Positions 1-9,342 of a DNA stretch of 64,000 nt are shown in pieces. Every line of letters starts with the position of its first letter. Within the stretch, counting starts at the first letter, position 1. The notes beneath the pieces were generated by a model, which was not told where the DNA came from, made no database searches, and worked only from the letters and a program-made list of their open reading frames with translations. Both the position numbers and the translations under genes were made by a program. Source of the DNA: Megasphaera massiliensis (GTDB lineage: Bacteria > Bacillota > Negativicutes > Veillonellales > Megasphaeraceae); contig NZ_HF954537.1 of NCBI RefSeq assembly GCF_000455225.1, forward strand, positions 297,063 through 361,062, written 5' to 3'.

Positions 1-144
1 GATTTCTCGAAATTAGAAGAAGTCTTCGTCATCTTGAAATCGGCCGATACCGGCTCTTATGAAAAACCGGACGTCACGCCGAAACTCGTTCCGCAGACGA
101 ATCGCGACAAGGTGGAAGGCATTAAAGGAGCCGCTGCGTTATGA
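1..144 (+). CDS. mreC: MreC, C-terminal end (partial)
   Basis: An open frame enters from the left edge and ends in TGA at 142-144; its last 47 residues are visible. The opening stretch (DFSKLEEVFVIL) matches the usual end of the MreC beta-barrel domain, and the gene directly downstream is mreD, with which it overlaps by four bases (ATGA). MreC is a membrane-anchored periplasmic scaffold of the elongasome, linking MreB to PBP2 and RodA, whose genes follow. Only the C-terminus is present, so identity rests on this short match plus the mreC-mreD-mrdA order. Confidence is good but limited by truncation. Confidence 0.75.
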   Translation, partial: DFSKLEEVFVILKSADTGSYEKPDVTPKLVPQTNRDKVEGIKGAAAL

Positions 145-650
145 AGAAATTGAACTGCATCATCACAGCCTTCATCGTCTTTATCCTGCAGGCTGCGGTC
201 TTGCCTTTTATCTTTAACGGTGTAAGCCAGCCCAATCTGATTTTCGTCTTCGTCGTCCTCATGGGCCTCCATCACGGCCAGCGCGTCGGCATTGCAACGG
301 CTCTCTTGGGCGGTTTTTGCCAGGACGTCATCATCGGCAATTTCTTTGGCCTGCACCTCTTGGTGTATCTCATTGTCACCCTTGTTTGCAGCTATCTCGG
401 CCGCAACATCGATAAGGATCAGTGGATCTTGACCCTGCTCATCGTCCTCGGGGCGACGGAAGCCGGTCTCATCCTGACCTGCGGCTTCCTGTTTCTGGCC
501 GGCCAGTACATCAATGTGGCGGCGTACTTATTGGAATTCAGTATACCCGTACTCGTTTATCACGGAATCTTGGCCTTGCCCGTTGACCATGTCGTTTGGC
601 GCCTGCGCCGGTCCGACACCTTTTATGGCTTTCCGGGTTATCGCTGGTAA
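141..650 (+). CDS. mreD: Rod shape-determining protein MreD
   Basis: A 169-residue, almost wholly hydrophobic protein with about five membrane spans, the usual size and character of MreD. The start ATG overlaps the mreC stop, with AAAGGAG about 11 bases upstream inside mreC. The motif VSQPNLIFVFVVLMG near residues 28-42 is typical of the family, which has little else conserved. MreD is an integral membrane part of the cell-wall elongation complex. It is followed by mrdA after 19 bases with its own AAAGGAG, so it is one operon with the PBP2 and RodA genes. The call relies on hydropathy plus gene order. Confidence 0.85.
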   Translation: MKKLNCIITAFIVFILQAAVLPFIFNGVSQPNLIFVFVVLMGLHHGQRVGIATALLGGFCQDVIIGNFFGLHLLVYLIVTLVCSYLGRNIDKDQWILTLLIVLGATEAGLILTCGFLFLAGQYINVAAYLLEFSIPVLVYHGILALPVDHVVWRLRRSDTFYGFPGYRW

Positions 651-669
651 CTAAAGGAGACACAGATAC

Positions 670-2547
670 ATGCTTGAAGCGTTATTAAAAAAGAAAAATC
701 AAGACGGCCGCTTCCGGTATCTTTACTGGGTGGTCATTGCGATTTTTGTGATTCTCGTCAGCCGGCTTATCTATTTACAGCTTTTTGCCGGTGAATATTA
801 TCATTCCCTGGCCGAAGGGAACCGCCTGCGGGCCATCCCCATTGCCGCCATGCGCGGCATCATGTATGACCGCAACGGCCAGATTCTGGTCGGGTCCCGG
901 CCCAGTTTCATGGCGACCTATGTACCGCCGAAGGGCGGCATGAGCGACGAAGAACTGGCCAAGTTAGCCGGTATCCTCAACGTACCGGAAGACAAGCTGC
1001 GCGATAAGATTCAAAAGGTAAAGAGTTCTTACGTGCCGACAGTCCTGGCCAATGATTTGACGCAGGATATTGTCACGAAAATCGAAGAACAGCGCAACGA
1101 CTTGCCCGGCGTTTCTGTCGAAGTCCAGCCGATTCGCTATTATCCCTATAAAACGATGGCGGCGCAGGTTTTCGGCTACGTCGGTCAAATCGACGAAGAA
1201 GATGCCAAACGGCTCGAAGGGGTGGAAGGCGTCTCCAATATTACCCAAATCGGGCGGGCCGGCCTTGAAGCCTATTACGACGATCTCCTGCGAGGTCAGG
1301 ACGGCGGCCGTCAGGTCGAAGTCGATGCGGCCGGCAGTCCGGTCACGGAAATGGAACGAAAAGAACCGGTGGCCGGTCACAATATGCACCTGACCTTGGA
1401 CCTTAATTTACAAGAAGCGACGGAACAGGCTATGGACCGCCAGATTGCCAACGGCGTCGGTACTCACGGCATAGCCGCCGTTGCCATTGACCCCAATACG
1501 GGTGCCGTTCTGGCCATGGCCAGCCGCCCGGCCTATGACCCCAACTGGTTTACGCGGGGCATTACGGAAAAAGAATGGGCCATGATCAACGATAATCCTA
1601 ACCATCCTATGGAAAACAGGGTCATTGCCGGTGAATATCCGCCGGGCTCTACCTTTAAGCTCATTATCGGTTCGGCCGCCTTGGAACTCAAAAAAGTCAC
1701 GCCTGATGAAATGATCTTCGACAGCGGGCGCCACTGGCTCGTCGACATGCGTAACGCCGGCGGCGAAGCCTTGGGCTGGATCAATTTCGTCGAAGCCTTG
1801 GCCAAGTCCGATAACGTCTATTTCTATGAAATGGGCCGCCGCGTCGGCATCGATGAATTGGCAAAATACGCCAGCATGTTCGGCATGGGCAAGAAGACCG
1901 GCATCGCCCTTCGCGGCGAAGCGACGGGTCTTGTCGCCAGTGAAGAATATAAAATGAAGACCTTCCACGAAGACTGGTACTTAGGGGATACATTTAACTC
2001 CGCTATCGGCCAGGGCTTCCAGTTGGTTACGCCCCTTCAGGCGGCGATGATCGTCAGTGAAGTGGCTAACGGCGGGATTCAGTACCGGCCGTTTATCGTC
2101 AGCCGTATCGATAATCTCGACGGGACACCGTATAAGATCTTTGCGCCGGAACAGATAGGGACCTTGTCGGTTTCCAAATCGACGCTGGACCTTGTCCGCG
2201 AAGGGATGCGCAACGTTACGGAAGAATCAGGGACCGCCGATTCGTTGTTTGCCGGTTTCCCCATCCAGGTCGCCGGTAAAACGGGGACGGCAGAAAACTT
2301 CGGCGGTACGGACCACGGTTGGTTCGTCGCCTATGCGCCGTATGAACATCCGCGTATCGTCATTGCCGTATTGGTAGAACAAGGCGGGTTCGGGTCCGTT
2401 TCGGCAGGCCCGATTGTCCGTTCCATGCTGGAAGAATTCTTCCACATCGGTACTTATGCCGACGGAGCGAAGAATACAAGCGGTATGCCGGCAGCGTCGA
2501 ATCAGGCCAACAGCAGCGGCCAGACGGCTGACCCAAACAATAACTAA
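670..2547 (+). CDS. mrdA: Penicillin-binding protein 2 (elongation transpeptidase)
   Basis: A 625-residue class B PBP. One N-terminal transmembrane helix (about residues 18-38) precedes the dimerisation region with the RGIMYDRNG motif, and the transpeptidase domain carries all three catalytic motifs in order: STFK with the acylated serine at residue 327, SDN at 380-382 and KTG at 537-539. It cross-links peptidoglycan on the outer face of the inner membrane with RodA as glycosyltransferase partner; rodA is two genes downstream. The C-terminal tail of about 30 residues is rich in Asn, Gln and Ser and probably disordered. The start has AAAGGAG upstream. Length and motifs are complete, with no sign of decay. 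Confidence 0.96.
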   Translation: MLEALLKKKNQDGRFRYLYWVVIAIFVILVSRLIYLQLFAGEYYHSLAEGNRLRAIPIAAMRGIMYDRNGQILVGSRPSFMATYVPPKGGMSDEELAKLAGILNVPEDKLRDKIQKVKSSYVPTVLANDLTQDIVTKIEEQRNDLPGVSVEVQPIRYYPYKTMAAQVFGYVGQIDEEDAKRLEGVEGVSNITQIGRAGLEAYYDDLLRGQDGGRQVEVDAAGSPVTEMERKEPVAGHNMHLTLDLNLQEATEQAMDRQIANGVGTHGIAAVAIDPNTGAVLAMASRPAYDPNWFTRGITEKEWAMINDNPNHPMENRVIAGEYPPGSTFKLIIGSAALELKKVTPDEMIFDSGRHWLVDMRNAGGEALGWINFVEALAKSDNVYFYEMGRRVGIDELAKYASMFGMGKKTGIALRGEATGLVASEEYKMKTFHEDWYLGDTFNSAIGQGFQLVTPLQAAMIVSEVANGGIQYRPFIVSRIDNLDGTPYKIFAPEQIGTLSVSKSTLDLVREGMRNVTEESGTADSLFAGFPIQVAGKTGTAENFGGTDHGWFVAYAPYEHPRIVIAVLVEQGGFGSVSAGPIVRSMLEEFFHIGTYADGAKNTSGMPAASNQANSSGQTADPNNN

Positions 2548-2574
2548 GGATACTTTTAGAAGGGTGGTAATTCC

Positions 2575-3405
2575 ATGTCTCGACTCATCGCGATTGCTTC
2601 TGGTAAGGGAGGCGTCGGCAAAACTTTGATTACAGCTTCTCTTTCCGTACTGCTCCAGCGCCGCGGCTATCGGGTGCTGGCTGCCGATGCGGACATGGGA
2701 CTGCGCAACCTCGATTTGCTTTTTGGCGTAGGCGATGCCGTCCGTTACGACGCCAGTCAGGCTGCCCGGGGAAAATGCCTGCCCAGGCAAGCCCTGGTAT
2801 CGGTCTGTCCCGGCCTCGACGTCCTGCCGGCCAGTCAGAAGCGGACTTGGGAAAAGGTCGATGTGCCGTCTTTTCACTACGTCTTGGAATCCTTGGCCGG
2901 TGAATACGACTACGCCTTCGTCGACTGCCCGCCGGGCCGCGATGAGGCCTATCGGGCGGCGACGGCCCTGGCCGACCAGATTCTGTTCGTCGTCGAACCG
3001 TCGCCGTCGTCACTCCACGATGCCGGACGGGTCATGCAGTATTGCACGAAACAGAAACGTTTTCACTACGACGTCATTCTCAATAATTTTTACGCCGACG
3101 GTGTCATTTCGGCAGCCTCGGCGAAATCGACGCTTGGCGTAAAGACCGTCGCCGGGATCCTGCCTCACGACGAGGGCATCGATCAGGCGGCCAGTCAGGG
3201 CCTGATTCACGAAGCCTCAGACAGCCTGCCTTTCATGAAGGCCTTGTCGGCTACGGCAGACTGGCTTGAACAGGGGACGGCTATTGATGAAGCCGGGCTG
3301 ACAAGCCTATTGCCGCGGCGCTCTGTCGGAGACGCTGACGAATCAGGCTTATCGGTGCGGCGCCGCCGGCAGGAATGCCGGAATTGGCGCCATCATCGTC
3401 GATAG
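2575..3405 (+). CDS. minD: MinD-like P-loop ATPase without MinC or MinE partners
   Basis: A 276-residue deviant-Walker ATPase of the MinD/ParA superfamily. The P-loop is KGGVGKT (residues 11-17, signature lysine K11 and K16), Walker A' is ADADMGLRNLD (about 37-47) and Walker B is DCPPG (117-121). The ADADMGLRNLD segment is characteristic of MinD rather than ParA. It lies between mrdA and rodA, where clostridia and relatives carry minC-minD-minE, but there is no room for minC or minE here. The C-terminus does not look like the amphipathic membrane-targeting helix of MinD; it ends in an arginine-rich tail (RRRRQECRNWRHHRR). A retained, possibly repurposed or decaying minD in a coccoid lineage is the simplest reading. 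Confidence 0.8.
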   Translation: MSRLIAIASGKGGVGKTLITASLSVLLQRRGYRVLAADADMGLRNLDLLFGVGDAVRYDASQAARGKCLPRQALVSVCPGLDVLPASQKRTWEKVDVPSFHYVLESLAGEYDYAFVDCPPGRDEAYRAATALADQILFVVEPSPSSLHDAGRVMQYCTKQKRFHYDVILNNFYADGVISAASAKSTLGVKTVAGILPHDEGIDQAASQGLIHEASDSLPFMKALSATADWLEQGTAIDEAGLTSLLPRRSVGDADESGLSVRRRRQECRNWRHHRR

Positions 3406-3414
3406 GAGAGGGAA

Positions 3415-4518
3415 ATGTTTATTAAACGTGAATGGAAGAATTTAGATAAAGTTATGCTCCTGGTGAGCTTTTTCATCGTCTGCATCAGCCTGGCTATTAT
3501 CGGCAGTGCGACGCATATCAATAAAGGGGCGATCAACTATGATTTCGTCATTAAACAAGGCGTAGCCTTCGTCGTCGATTTCATGATCGTCATCTTTTTC
3601 AGCCGCTTTGACTATACCAAGTTAAAGAAGTACGGCAAACCCTTATATGTCATTAATTTACTGATGCTGGTGGCGGTCATGTTCGTCGGCACGTCGGCTC
3701 TCGGGGCCCAGCGCTGGATCCAGTTAGGGCCGATTACCCTGCAGCCGTCAGAATTTTCGAAACTCATCATGATCATCTGCACGGCGGCTATTCTCAGCGA
3801 CCGCGTCGGCCAGCTTAATAAGTGGCGGCAGGTGCTTCCCATCGGCCTTTACGTCGGGATTCCCTTCCTCTTGGTCTTGAAACAGCCTGACCTGGGGACC
3901 AGTCTCGTCTTTTTGGCCATTACTTTAGGCATGCTCTTTGTTGGCCGCATCAAGATGTCCCTGTTGCGCAACGTCTTTTTGGCCGGCATCGTCCTGGCAC
4001 CGGTGGGCTGGCACTTTCTGAAGGACTACCAAAAGTCTCGTATTACGGTATTTCTCAACCCTAACGCCGATCCTTTCGGGGCCGGCTACCACATCATCCA
4101 GTCCAAGATTGCCATCGGTTCGGGCATGCTCTTTGGTAAGGGCTTGTTCCAGGGGACGCAGAGCCAATTGAACTTTTTGCCGGAAAATCACACAGACTTC
4201 ATCTTTTCCGTTATCGGGGAAGAACTGGGATTTTTAGGCTGTATTTTTCTCTTGTTCCTCTATTTTATCCTCATCTACCGAGGTATCATGATTGCCAAGG
4301 AATGTAAGGACACCTTCGGCATGATGCTGGCCACCGGCGTCGTATCCATGTGGGCCTTCCAGATCCTGGTCAATGTCGGCATGACCTGCGGCATTATGCC
4401 GGTCACGGGGATTCCGCTGCCCTTCATGAGTTACGGCGTCAGCGCCTTGACGACGAATATGATGGGCATGGGTATTTTATTGAGTATTTACATGCGTCAG
4501 CAGACGATGATCTTTTAG
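3415..4518 (+). CDS. rodA: Peptidoglycan glycosyltransferase RodA (SEDS family)
   Basis: A 367-residue polytopic protein with roughly ten membrane spans and SEDS-family signatures: LGAQRWIQLG near residue 95, LKQPDLGTSLVF near 155, and the C-terminal PVTGIPLPFMSYG near 330. RodA polymerises lipid II into glycan strands in partnership with PBP2 (mrdA, two genes upstream). ATG follows GGAGAGGGAA after the minD stop. Length is typical of RodA and shorter than FtsW with its extended C-terminus; linkage to mrdA favours RodA over FtsW. Confidence 0.93.
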   Translation: MFIKREWKNLDKVMLLVSFFIVCISLAIIGSATHINKGAINYDFVIKQGVAFVVDFMIVIFFSRFDYTKLKKYGKPLYVINLLMLVAVMFVGTSALGAQRWIQLGPITLQPSEFSKLIMIICTAAILSDRVGQLNKWRQVLPIGLYVGIPFLLVLKQPDLGTSLVFLAITLGMLFVGRIKMSLLRNVFLAGIVLAPVGWHFLKDYQKSRITVFLNPNADPFGAGYHIIQSKIAIGSGMLFGKGLFQGTQSQLNFLPENHTDFIFSVIGEELGFLGCIFLLFLYFILIYRGIMIAKECKDTFGMMLATGVVSMWAFQILVNVGMTCGIMPVTGIPLPFMSYGVSALTTNMMGMGILLSIYMRQQTMIF

Positions 4519-4541
4519 CGATTCCTGAAGGAGGAAATGAA

Positions 4542-6431
4542 TTGTCACATCCTGTGGAGATAGATCCGATTTTATTGAGCAAAGTCAGTAAACCGGCCCG
4601 CTACGTCGGCGGGGAATGGAACAGCGTCGTAAAAGACCACGACCGGGTCAAACTGACCGTTGCTTACTGTTTTCCCGACGTCTATGAAGTGGCCATGAGC
4701 CACTTAGGCCTGCGCATCCTCTATGCCCTGCTCAACGAACGGCCTGATGTGGCTGCCGAGAGGGTCTATGCGCCTTGGCCGGATATGGAAGACCTCATGC
4801 GGACCAAAGGCTACCCGCTTTTTTCGTTGGAAACGAAGACGCCCGTCCGCGATTTCGACATGGTCGGCTTTACCCTGCAATATGAAATGAGTTTTACCAA
4901 CATCTTAAATATGCTCGATCTGGCCGGAATGCCGATTTTTTCCAAAGACCGCGGCGACGATATGCCCTTAGTGGCCGCCGGCGGTCCTTGTGCGTATAAT
5001 GCAGAACCCTTGGCCGATTACATCGATATCTTCTTCCTCGGCGAATCGGAAGAATCGACACAGCTCTTGGCCGATACGATCATCGCCTGGAAAGAAGGCG
5101 GAAAGCCCGGCGGCAAGAAGGGCCTCTTGAAAGAACTGGCTCAGCAGCCGGGAAACTACGTTCCGTCCTTCTATGACGCCGAGTACGACGAAGAGGGGAA
5201 CTTCAAAGCCCTGGTGCCGACGGAACCGGAAGCCAAGGCCGAAATCGAAAAATGCGTCGTCGCCGACGTGGAACACGTCTTTTTCCCGACCAAACCGATC
5301 GTGCCCAACATCGACATCGTCCATAACCGGGCCGTTCTCGAATTGTTCCGCGGCTGCAGCCGGGGCTGCCGTTTCTGTCAGGCCGGCATGCTCTACCGTC
5401 CCATTCGGGAAAAGACGCCGGAACAGTTGGTAAAACTGGCCAAAGACATCGTGGCCAACTCGGGCTACGATGAAATTTCTCTCATGAGCCTGAGTTCGGC
5501 CGACTATTCCTGTTTGCCGGAACTGGTCGATCAGCTCCTCGACGCCTTTAAGGGCCAGAAGGTCAGCGTCAGCCTGCCGTCGCTCCGCGTCGACAGCTTT
5601 TCCGTCGACATCGCCAAGAAAGTCCAGCAGGTCCGTAAGAGCGGCCTGACCTTTGCCCCTGAAGCGGGGACGCAGCGCCTGCGCGACGTCATCAATAAGG
5701 GCGTCACTGAAGAAGATCTCCTCTCGGCCTGTGAGAATGCCTTCCAAAACGGCTGGTCGACGGTAAAGCTCTACTTCATGATGGGCCTTCCGACGGAAAC
5801 GGATGAAGACTTGGCCGGCATTTCCGATCTCGCCTATAAAGTCCTGAACTTATACCGGTCTGTGACCCATAAGAATAACGGCAAGGTGACGGTCTCCGTC
5901 TCGAGTTTCGTACCCAAATCGCACACGTCCTTCCAGTGGTTCGGACAGCTGCCCATTGAGGAAATCGAACGCAAGCAGCAGTACATCAAGGGACTCATTC
6001 GCGATAAGCACATTTCTTACCACTACCACGACGCCAAGACGGGCCGCCTGGAAGCGACCTTTGCCCGCGGCGACCGCCGCATGGGGAAGGTCCTCTACGA
6101 AGCTTGGAAACTGGGCTGTAAATTCGATGGCTGGACGGAAATGTTCGACTATGACCGCTGGATGAAGGCCTTTGAATTGGCCGGCATCGATCCAGATTAC
6201 TATGCGGCCAGAAACCGCAGCCTCGATGAGGCCTTGCCCTGGGATCACCTGACCAGCGGAGCTGCGAAAAATTATTTGAAGCAGGAATGGAGAAGGGCCG
6301 AACGAGCCGAACTGACCCATGACTGCCGCCGTCTGTCCTGTACGGGCTGCGGTGTCTGCCCCAATTTGGGCGTTTCGATTATCGATAGAAAGGCAGGGGA
6401 CGCTCATGGCAAGAATACGTTTAGCTGTTAA
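4542..6431 (+). CDS. TIGR03960-type radical SAM protein
   Basis: From a TTG start (AAGGAGGAA five bases upstream) this encodes 629 residues; upstream extension of the frame only reads antiphase into rodA. It has a B12-binding-like N-terminal region followed by a radical SAM core with FRGCSRGCRFCQAG, the CxxxCxxC motif for the 4Fe-4S cluster, near residues 269-282. A cysteine cluster near the C-terminus (CRRLSCTGCGVCPNLG) may bind a second cluster. The family (TIGR03960) occurs beside the DUF2344/TIGR03936 protein and ahead of rng in Firmicutes and relatives, exactly as here. The substrate is not established. The last 26 bases overlap the downstream gene. Confidence 0.88.
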   Translation: MSHPVEIDPILLSKVSKPARYVGGEWNSVVKDHDRVKLTVAYCFPDVYEVAMSHLGLRILYALLNERPDVAAERVYAPWPDMEDLMRTKGYPLFSLETKTPVRDFDMVGFTLQYEMSFTNILNMLDLAGMPIFSKDRGDDMPLVAAGGPCAYNAEPLADYIDIFFLGESEESTQLLADTIIAWKEGGKPGGKKGLLKELAQQPGNYVPSFYDAEYDEEGNFKALVPTEPEAKAEIEKCVVADVEHVFFPTKPIVPNIDIVHNRAVLELFRGCSRGCRFCQAGMLYRPIREKTPEQLVKLAKDIVANSGYDEISLMSLSSADYSCLPELVDQLLDAFKGQKVSVSLPSLRVDSFSVDIAKKVQQVRKSGLTFAPEAGTQRLRDVINKGVTEEDLLSACENAFQNGWSTVKLYFMMGLPTETDEDLAGISDLAYKVLNLYRSVTHKNNGKVTVSVSSFVPKSHTSFQWFGQLPIEEIERKQQYIKGLIRDKHISYHYHDAKTGRLEATFARGDRRMGKVLYEAWKLGCKFDGWTEMFDYDRWMKAFELAGIDPDYYAARNRSLDEALPWDHLTSGAAKNYLKQEWRRAERAELTHDCRRLSCTGCGVCPNLGVSIIDRKAGDAHGKNTFSC

Positions 6432-7128
6432 GAAAGACGGGGCCCTGCAGTTTTTGTCGCACCTCGATTTTGCCCGGGCCGTGCGCTACGTCATCATCAG
6501 GGCTAAGCTTCCCATTTGTTATTCCGAAGGCTTCAACCCCCATATGAAACTCAGTTTTGCCTCGGCCCTCGGCGTCGGTGTGTCGGCCGATATTGAATAT
6601 CTCGACATGGAACTTGCCGAAAAGATTCCCGTTCCCGACGTCATGGAACGGATGAACGCCATGTCGCCCCAAGGTTTTGCCGTCCTCGACGGCCGCTATG
6701 TCGACCCTAAGGCGCCGAAGTTGATGGCCATTGCCAATTACGCTGTCTATACCCTGCGGGGGCCTTTGAAGGAAGACCTCAGCCAAGACGGGCTGAATGC
6801 GATTTTGCAGCGCTTCAACGAGGCCCCATCGGTCCTCTATGAAAAGGTGTCCCATAAGGGAAAGCATCGCGTGCGGACCATCGAAGTCAAAAATCACGTC
6901 ATCGATGCCATTCATGGGAATGTCAAAGACGGCGACGTCTATCTGACCGTCGGCATCTATCAGACCAGTGAAGGGGCTATCAAACCCGTTCAGGTTTGGG
7001 AAGTCCTTGAAAAGGACTTTAATCTTCCCGTTCATGCCGATATGATGCTGGCCCGGCGGACGGGAATCTTCGTTCGTAAAGACGACGGCAAGACGGCGTC
7101 TCTTTTTGAGGGCTATGATGAAAGGTAA
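6406..7128 (+). CDS. TIGR03936 / DUF2344 family protein
   Basis: A 240-residue soluble protein starting at the ATG preceded by GCAGGGG. Its N-terminus, a basic strand followed by LQFLSHLDFARAVRYVI and YSEGFNPHMKLSFA, is diagnostic of the DUF2344 family, which in many bacteria is fused to or encoded next to the TIGR03960 radical SAM protein, as here. The two are presumably partners. Function is unknown; an RNA- or tRNA-related role has only been guessed from the association with RNase G. It overlaps both neighbours, suggesting translational coupling. Confidence 0.85.
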   Translation: MARIRLAVKKDGALQFLSHLDFARAVRYVIIRAKLPICYSEGFNPHMKLSFASALGVGVSADIEYLDMELAEKIPVPDVMERMNAMSPQGFAVLDGRYVDPKAPKLMAIANYAVYTLRGPLKEDLSQDGLNAILQRFNEAPSVLYEKVSHKGKHRVRTIEVKNHVIDAIHGNVKDGDVYLTVGIYQTSEGAIKPVQVWEVLEKDFNLPVHADMMLARRTGIFVRKDDGKTASLFEGYDER

Positions 7129-7813
7129 ACTGTACTGCGTCGGCATCGGCCCGGGGGACCCGGAGTTGTTGACCTTAAAGGCGCTGAAAACGATCGGGTC
7201 CTGTCCCGTCTTGGCCGTTCCCAAGAGTGGCAGCGGCCCTTTGACGGCCAAAGATATCTTGCTTAAAGCCTTGGACGGCAGCGATCTCAGCCTGTCCGAG
7301 AAAAAAGTCATCACCTTAGATTTTCCCATGACCCGTAAGGATGAAGTCCTGGCCGGGGCCCATGAAAAAGCGGCTCAATCGATTCAATCTGAACTCGATG
7401 AAGGCCGGGACGTGGCCCTCATTACCCTCGGCTGCCCGACGGTCTATGCGACCAGCATTTACGTTCACCGCCTCGTTCGGGACGCCGGCTATGAAACGGC
7501 CATCGTCCCCGGTGTGCCCAGCTTCTGTGCCGTGGCCGCTAAATTGCAGCAGCCGTTGTGCGAAAAAGACGAGGCCTTGCTGATCATTCCCGGCAACCAT
7601 AAAAACCGCCGGCAGCTGCTGGCTCTCCCGGGCAGTAAGGTCATCATGAAACCGTCGGGAAAATTGGGACCCATCCAGGATGAACTGAAAGAATTGGGCC
7701 TCCTCGAGCGGACGGCGATGATCGAGCGCTGCGGACTTTCCGGCGAGAAAATATATGAACAGGCTGCCGATGCAGAAGCGACCGGGTATTTCGCCGTCTT
7801 ATTGGTGAAATAA
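7118..7813 (+). CDS. cobI: Precorrin-2 / cobalt-factor II C20-methyltransferase
   Basis: A 231-residue tetrapyrrole methylase. The N-terminal YCVGIGPGDPELLTLKA motif binds S-adenosylmethionine, and the following PVLAVPKSG is typical of CobI/CbiL rather than CobJ, CobM or CobA. The enzyme adds the C20 methyl in corrin ring synthesis. Two tandem ATGs are possible; the second fits the TGAGGG ribosome binding site better (the first is at 7115). It stands apart from the main cobalamin operon 20 kb downstream and overlaps the TIGR03936 gene, so it is probably transcribed with the radical SAM pair. The choice between precorrin-2 and cobalt-factor II as substrate cannot be made from sequence alone. 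Confidence 0.87.
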   Translation: MKGKLYCVGIGPGDPELLTLKALKTIGSCPVLAVPKSGSGPLTAKDILLKALDGSDLSLSEKKVITLDFPMTRKDEVLAGAHEKAAQSIQSELDEGRDVALITLGCPTVYATSIYVHRLVRDAGYETAIVPGVPSFCAVAAKLQQPLCEKDEALLIIPGNHKNRRQLLALPGSKVIMKPSGKLGPIQDELKELGLLERTAMIERCGLSGEKIYEQAADAEATGYFAVLLVK

Positions 7814-7863
7814 TCGGCCTTAGAAGGACGTTTCGGCAGTCATTTACAAGGAGGAGTGACACG

Positions 7864-9303
7864 ATGAAAACGATCGTTGGCAATGTCATGCCCGAAGAAA
7901 CGCGCATGGCTATCCTCGAAGATGGTCGTCTTCGCGATTTCGCGGTGGAACGCGACGATGACATGCATATCGTCAATCATATCTATAAAGGCACAATCCA
8001 AAATATTCTGCCGTCCCTTCAGGCTGCCTTCGTCAATATCGGCCGCCGTAAAAATGCATTTATTTATATGGGGGATATGTTTCCTCGAGCGGCGACGAAA
8101 GAAGAAATCCAGCAGATGCATCTGTCTGTCGGCCAGTCGGTCTTAGTCCAGGTCATCAAGGACGAACAGGGATCTAAGGGACCGAAGGCGACGGCCAATG
8201 TCAGTTTGGCCGGCCGCTATGCTGTACTGATGCCGACCGTCGACTACATCGGCGTATCGAAAAAAATCCGCGATGAACAGGAGCGGGACCGCCTGCGCGA
8301 CATCGTGTCTGAAATAAAGCCGGACGGCATGGGCCTTATCATTCGCACCGTCGCCAAGGGCGTATCACGGGAAGAACTCTTAGGCGACCTTCAGTATTTG
8401 CTGCGGACGTGGGACAGTATCCGCCAGCGTTACGCCCTGGCTAAGAAGCCGACTCTCTTGTACCGCGAAGCCGATTTGGTCATGCGCATGGTCCGCGACC
8501 ATTTTACGGCCGACGTCAAACAAGTCGTCGTCGACAGCCGTGAAGCCTATGAACGCATCTGTCAGGTCTTTCCCGGTTCGCAGTGGCAAAGCCGTATCCG
8601 CCTCTACGAAGGGGACGAGCCGGTTTTTGAACACTATGGCATCGAAGAAGGTCTCAAAGGCCTGATGTCACGCATCGTACCCCTGCCGTCGGGTGGCAAC
8701 TTGGTCATCGATCATACGGAAGCCTTGACCGTCATCGACGTCAACAGCAGCAAGTATACGGGCAACGGGACGACTCTTCAGGATACGATTTTTCACGTCA
8801 ATAAAGAAGCGGCCATCGAAATCGCCCGCCAATTGCGCCTGCGCGATATCGGCGGCATCATCATCATCGACTTCATCGACATGGCCCAGCCTTTGAAACG
8901 CGATGAGATTTTGCAGATTTTGATCCGTGAAACGGCTATGGACTGCACCAAGACTCGGGTTCTCGGCATGACGGCTTTGAACCTCGTCGAAATCACCCGC
9001 AAAAAAGCTCGCCAAAGCTTGTACCAAGTACAGTTCGATCCCTGCGACGTCTGCGGCGGATCGGGATACCTCTATTCGGCTGAAACGGTGGTCCTCCAGA
9101 TCATCCGCCGCCTGCGTCATATGGCGGCGAATCACCAGCTTCGCGGCGACGTCCTCATCGAAGCCCATCCGGACGTCTTGGCCCTCTTAAAGGATAAGAA
9201 GCGCAAGGCCGAATGGGAGCGGGAATTGAAGCGGACCCTCTATTTTGAAGCCTCAGATCATCCCAATCGGGAAGTATTCTCTATTTTATCGTATGCACCG
9301 TGA
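7864..9303 (+). CDS. rng: Ribonuclease G (RNase E/G family)
   Basis: A 479-residue RNase E/G catalytic protein without the long RNase E scaffold tail. An S1-like region lies at about residues 38-125, the DNase-I-like catalytic part contains VIDVNSSKYTG with the Mg-binding aspartate and IIIDFIDM, and the zinc-link CDVCGGSG lies near residue 395. It cleaves single-stranded RNA in rRNA maturation and mRNA decay. AAGGAGGAG precedes the ATG. The order TIGR03960-TIGR03936-(cobI)-rng is the common Firmicute context. The usual rplU-rpmA genes do not follow; a lipase gene does. Confidence 0.94.
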   Translation: MKTIVGNVMPEETRMAILEDGRLRDFAVERDDDMHIVNHIYKGTIQNILPSLQAAFVNIGRRKNAFIYMGDMFPRAATKEEIQQMHLSVGQSVLVQVIKDEQGSKGPKATANVSLAGRYAVLMPTVDYIGVSKKIRDEQERDRLRDIVSEIKPDGMGLIIRTVAKGVSREELLGDLQYLLRTWDSIRQRYALAKKPTLLYREADLVMRMVRDHFTADVKQVVVDSREAYERICQVFPGSQWQSRIRLYEGDEPVFEHYGIEEGLKGLMSRIVPLPSGGNLVIDHTEALTVIDVNSSKYTGNGTTLQDTIFHVNKEAAIEIARQLRLRDIGGIIIIDFIDMAQPLKRDEILQILIRETAMDCTKTRVLGMTALNLVEITRKKARQSLYQVQFDPCDVCGGSGYLYSAETVVLQIIRRLRHMAANHQLRGDVLIEAHPDVLALLKDKKRKAEWERELKRTLYFEASDHPNREVFSILSYAP

Positions 9304-9342
9304 TAAAAAGCGGGCTTAGGCGACCTAAAAGGAGGGAAGGCC

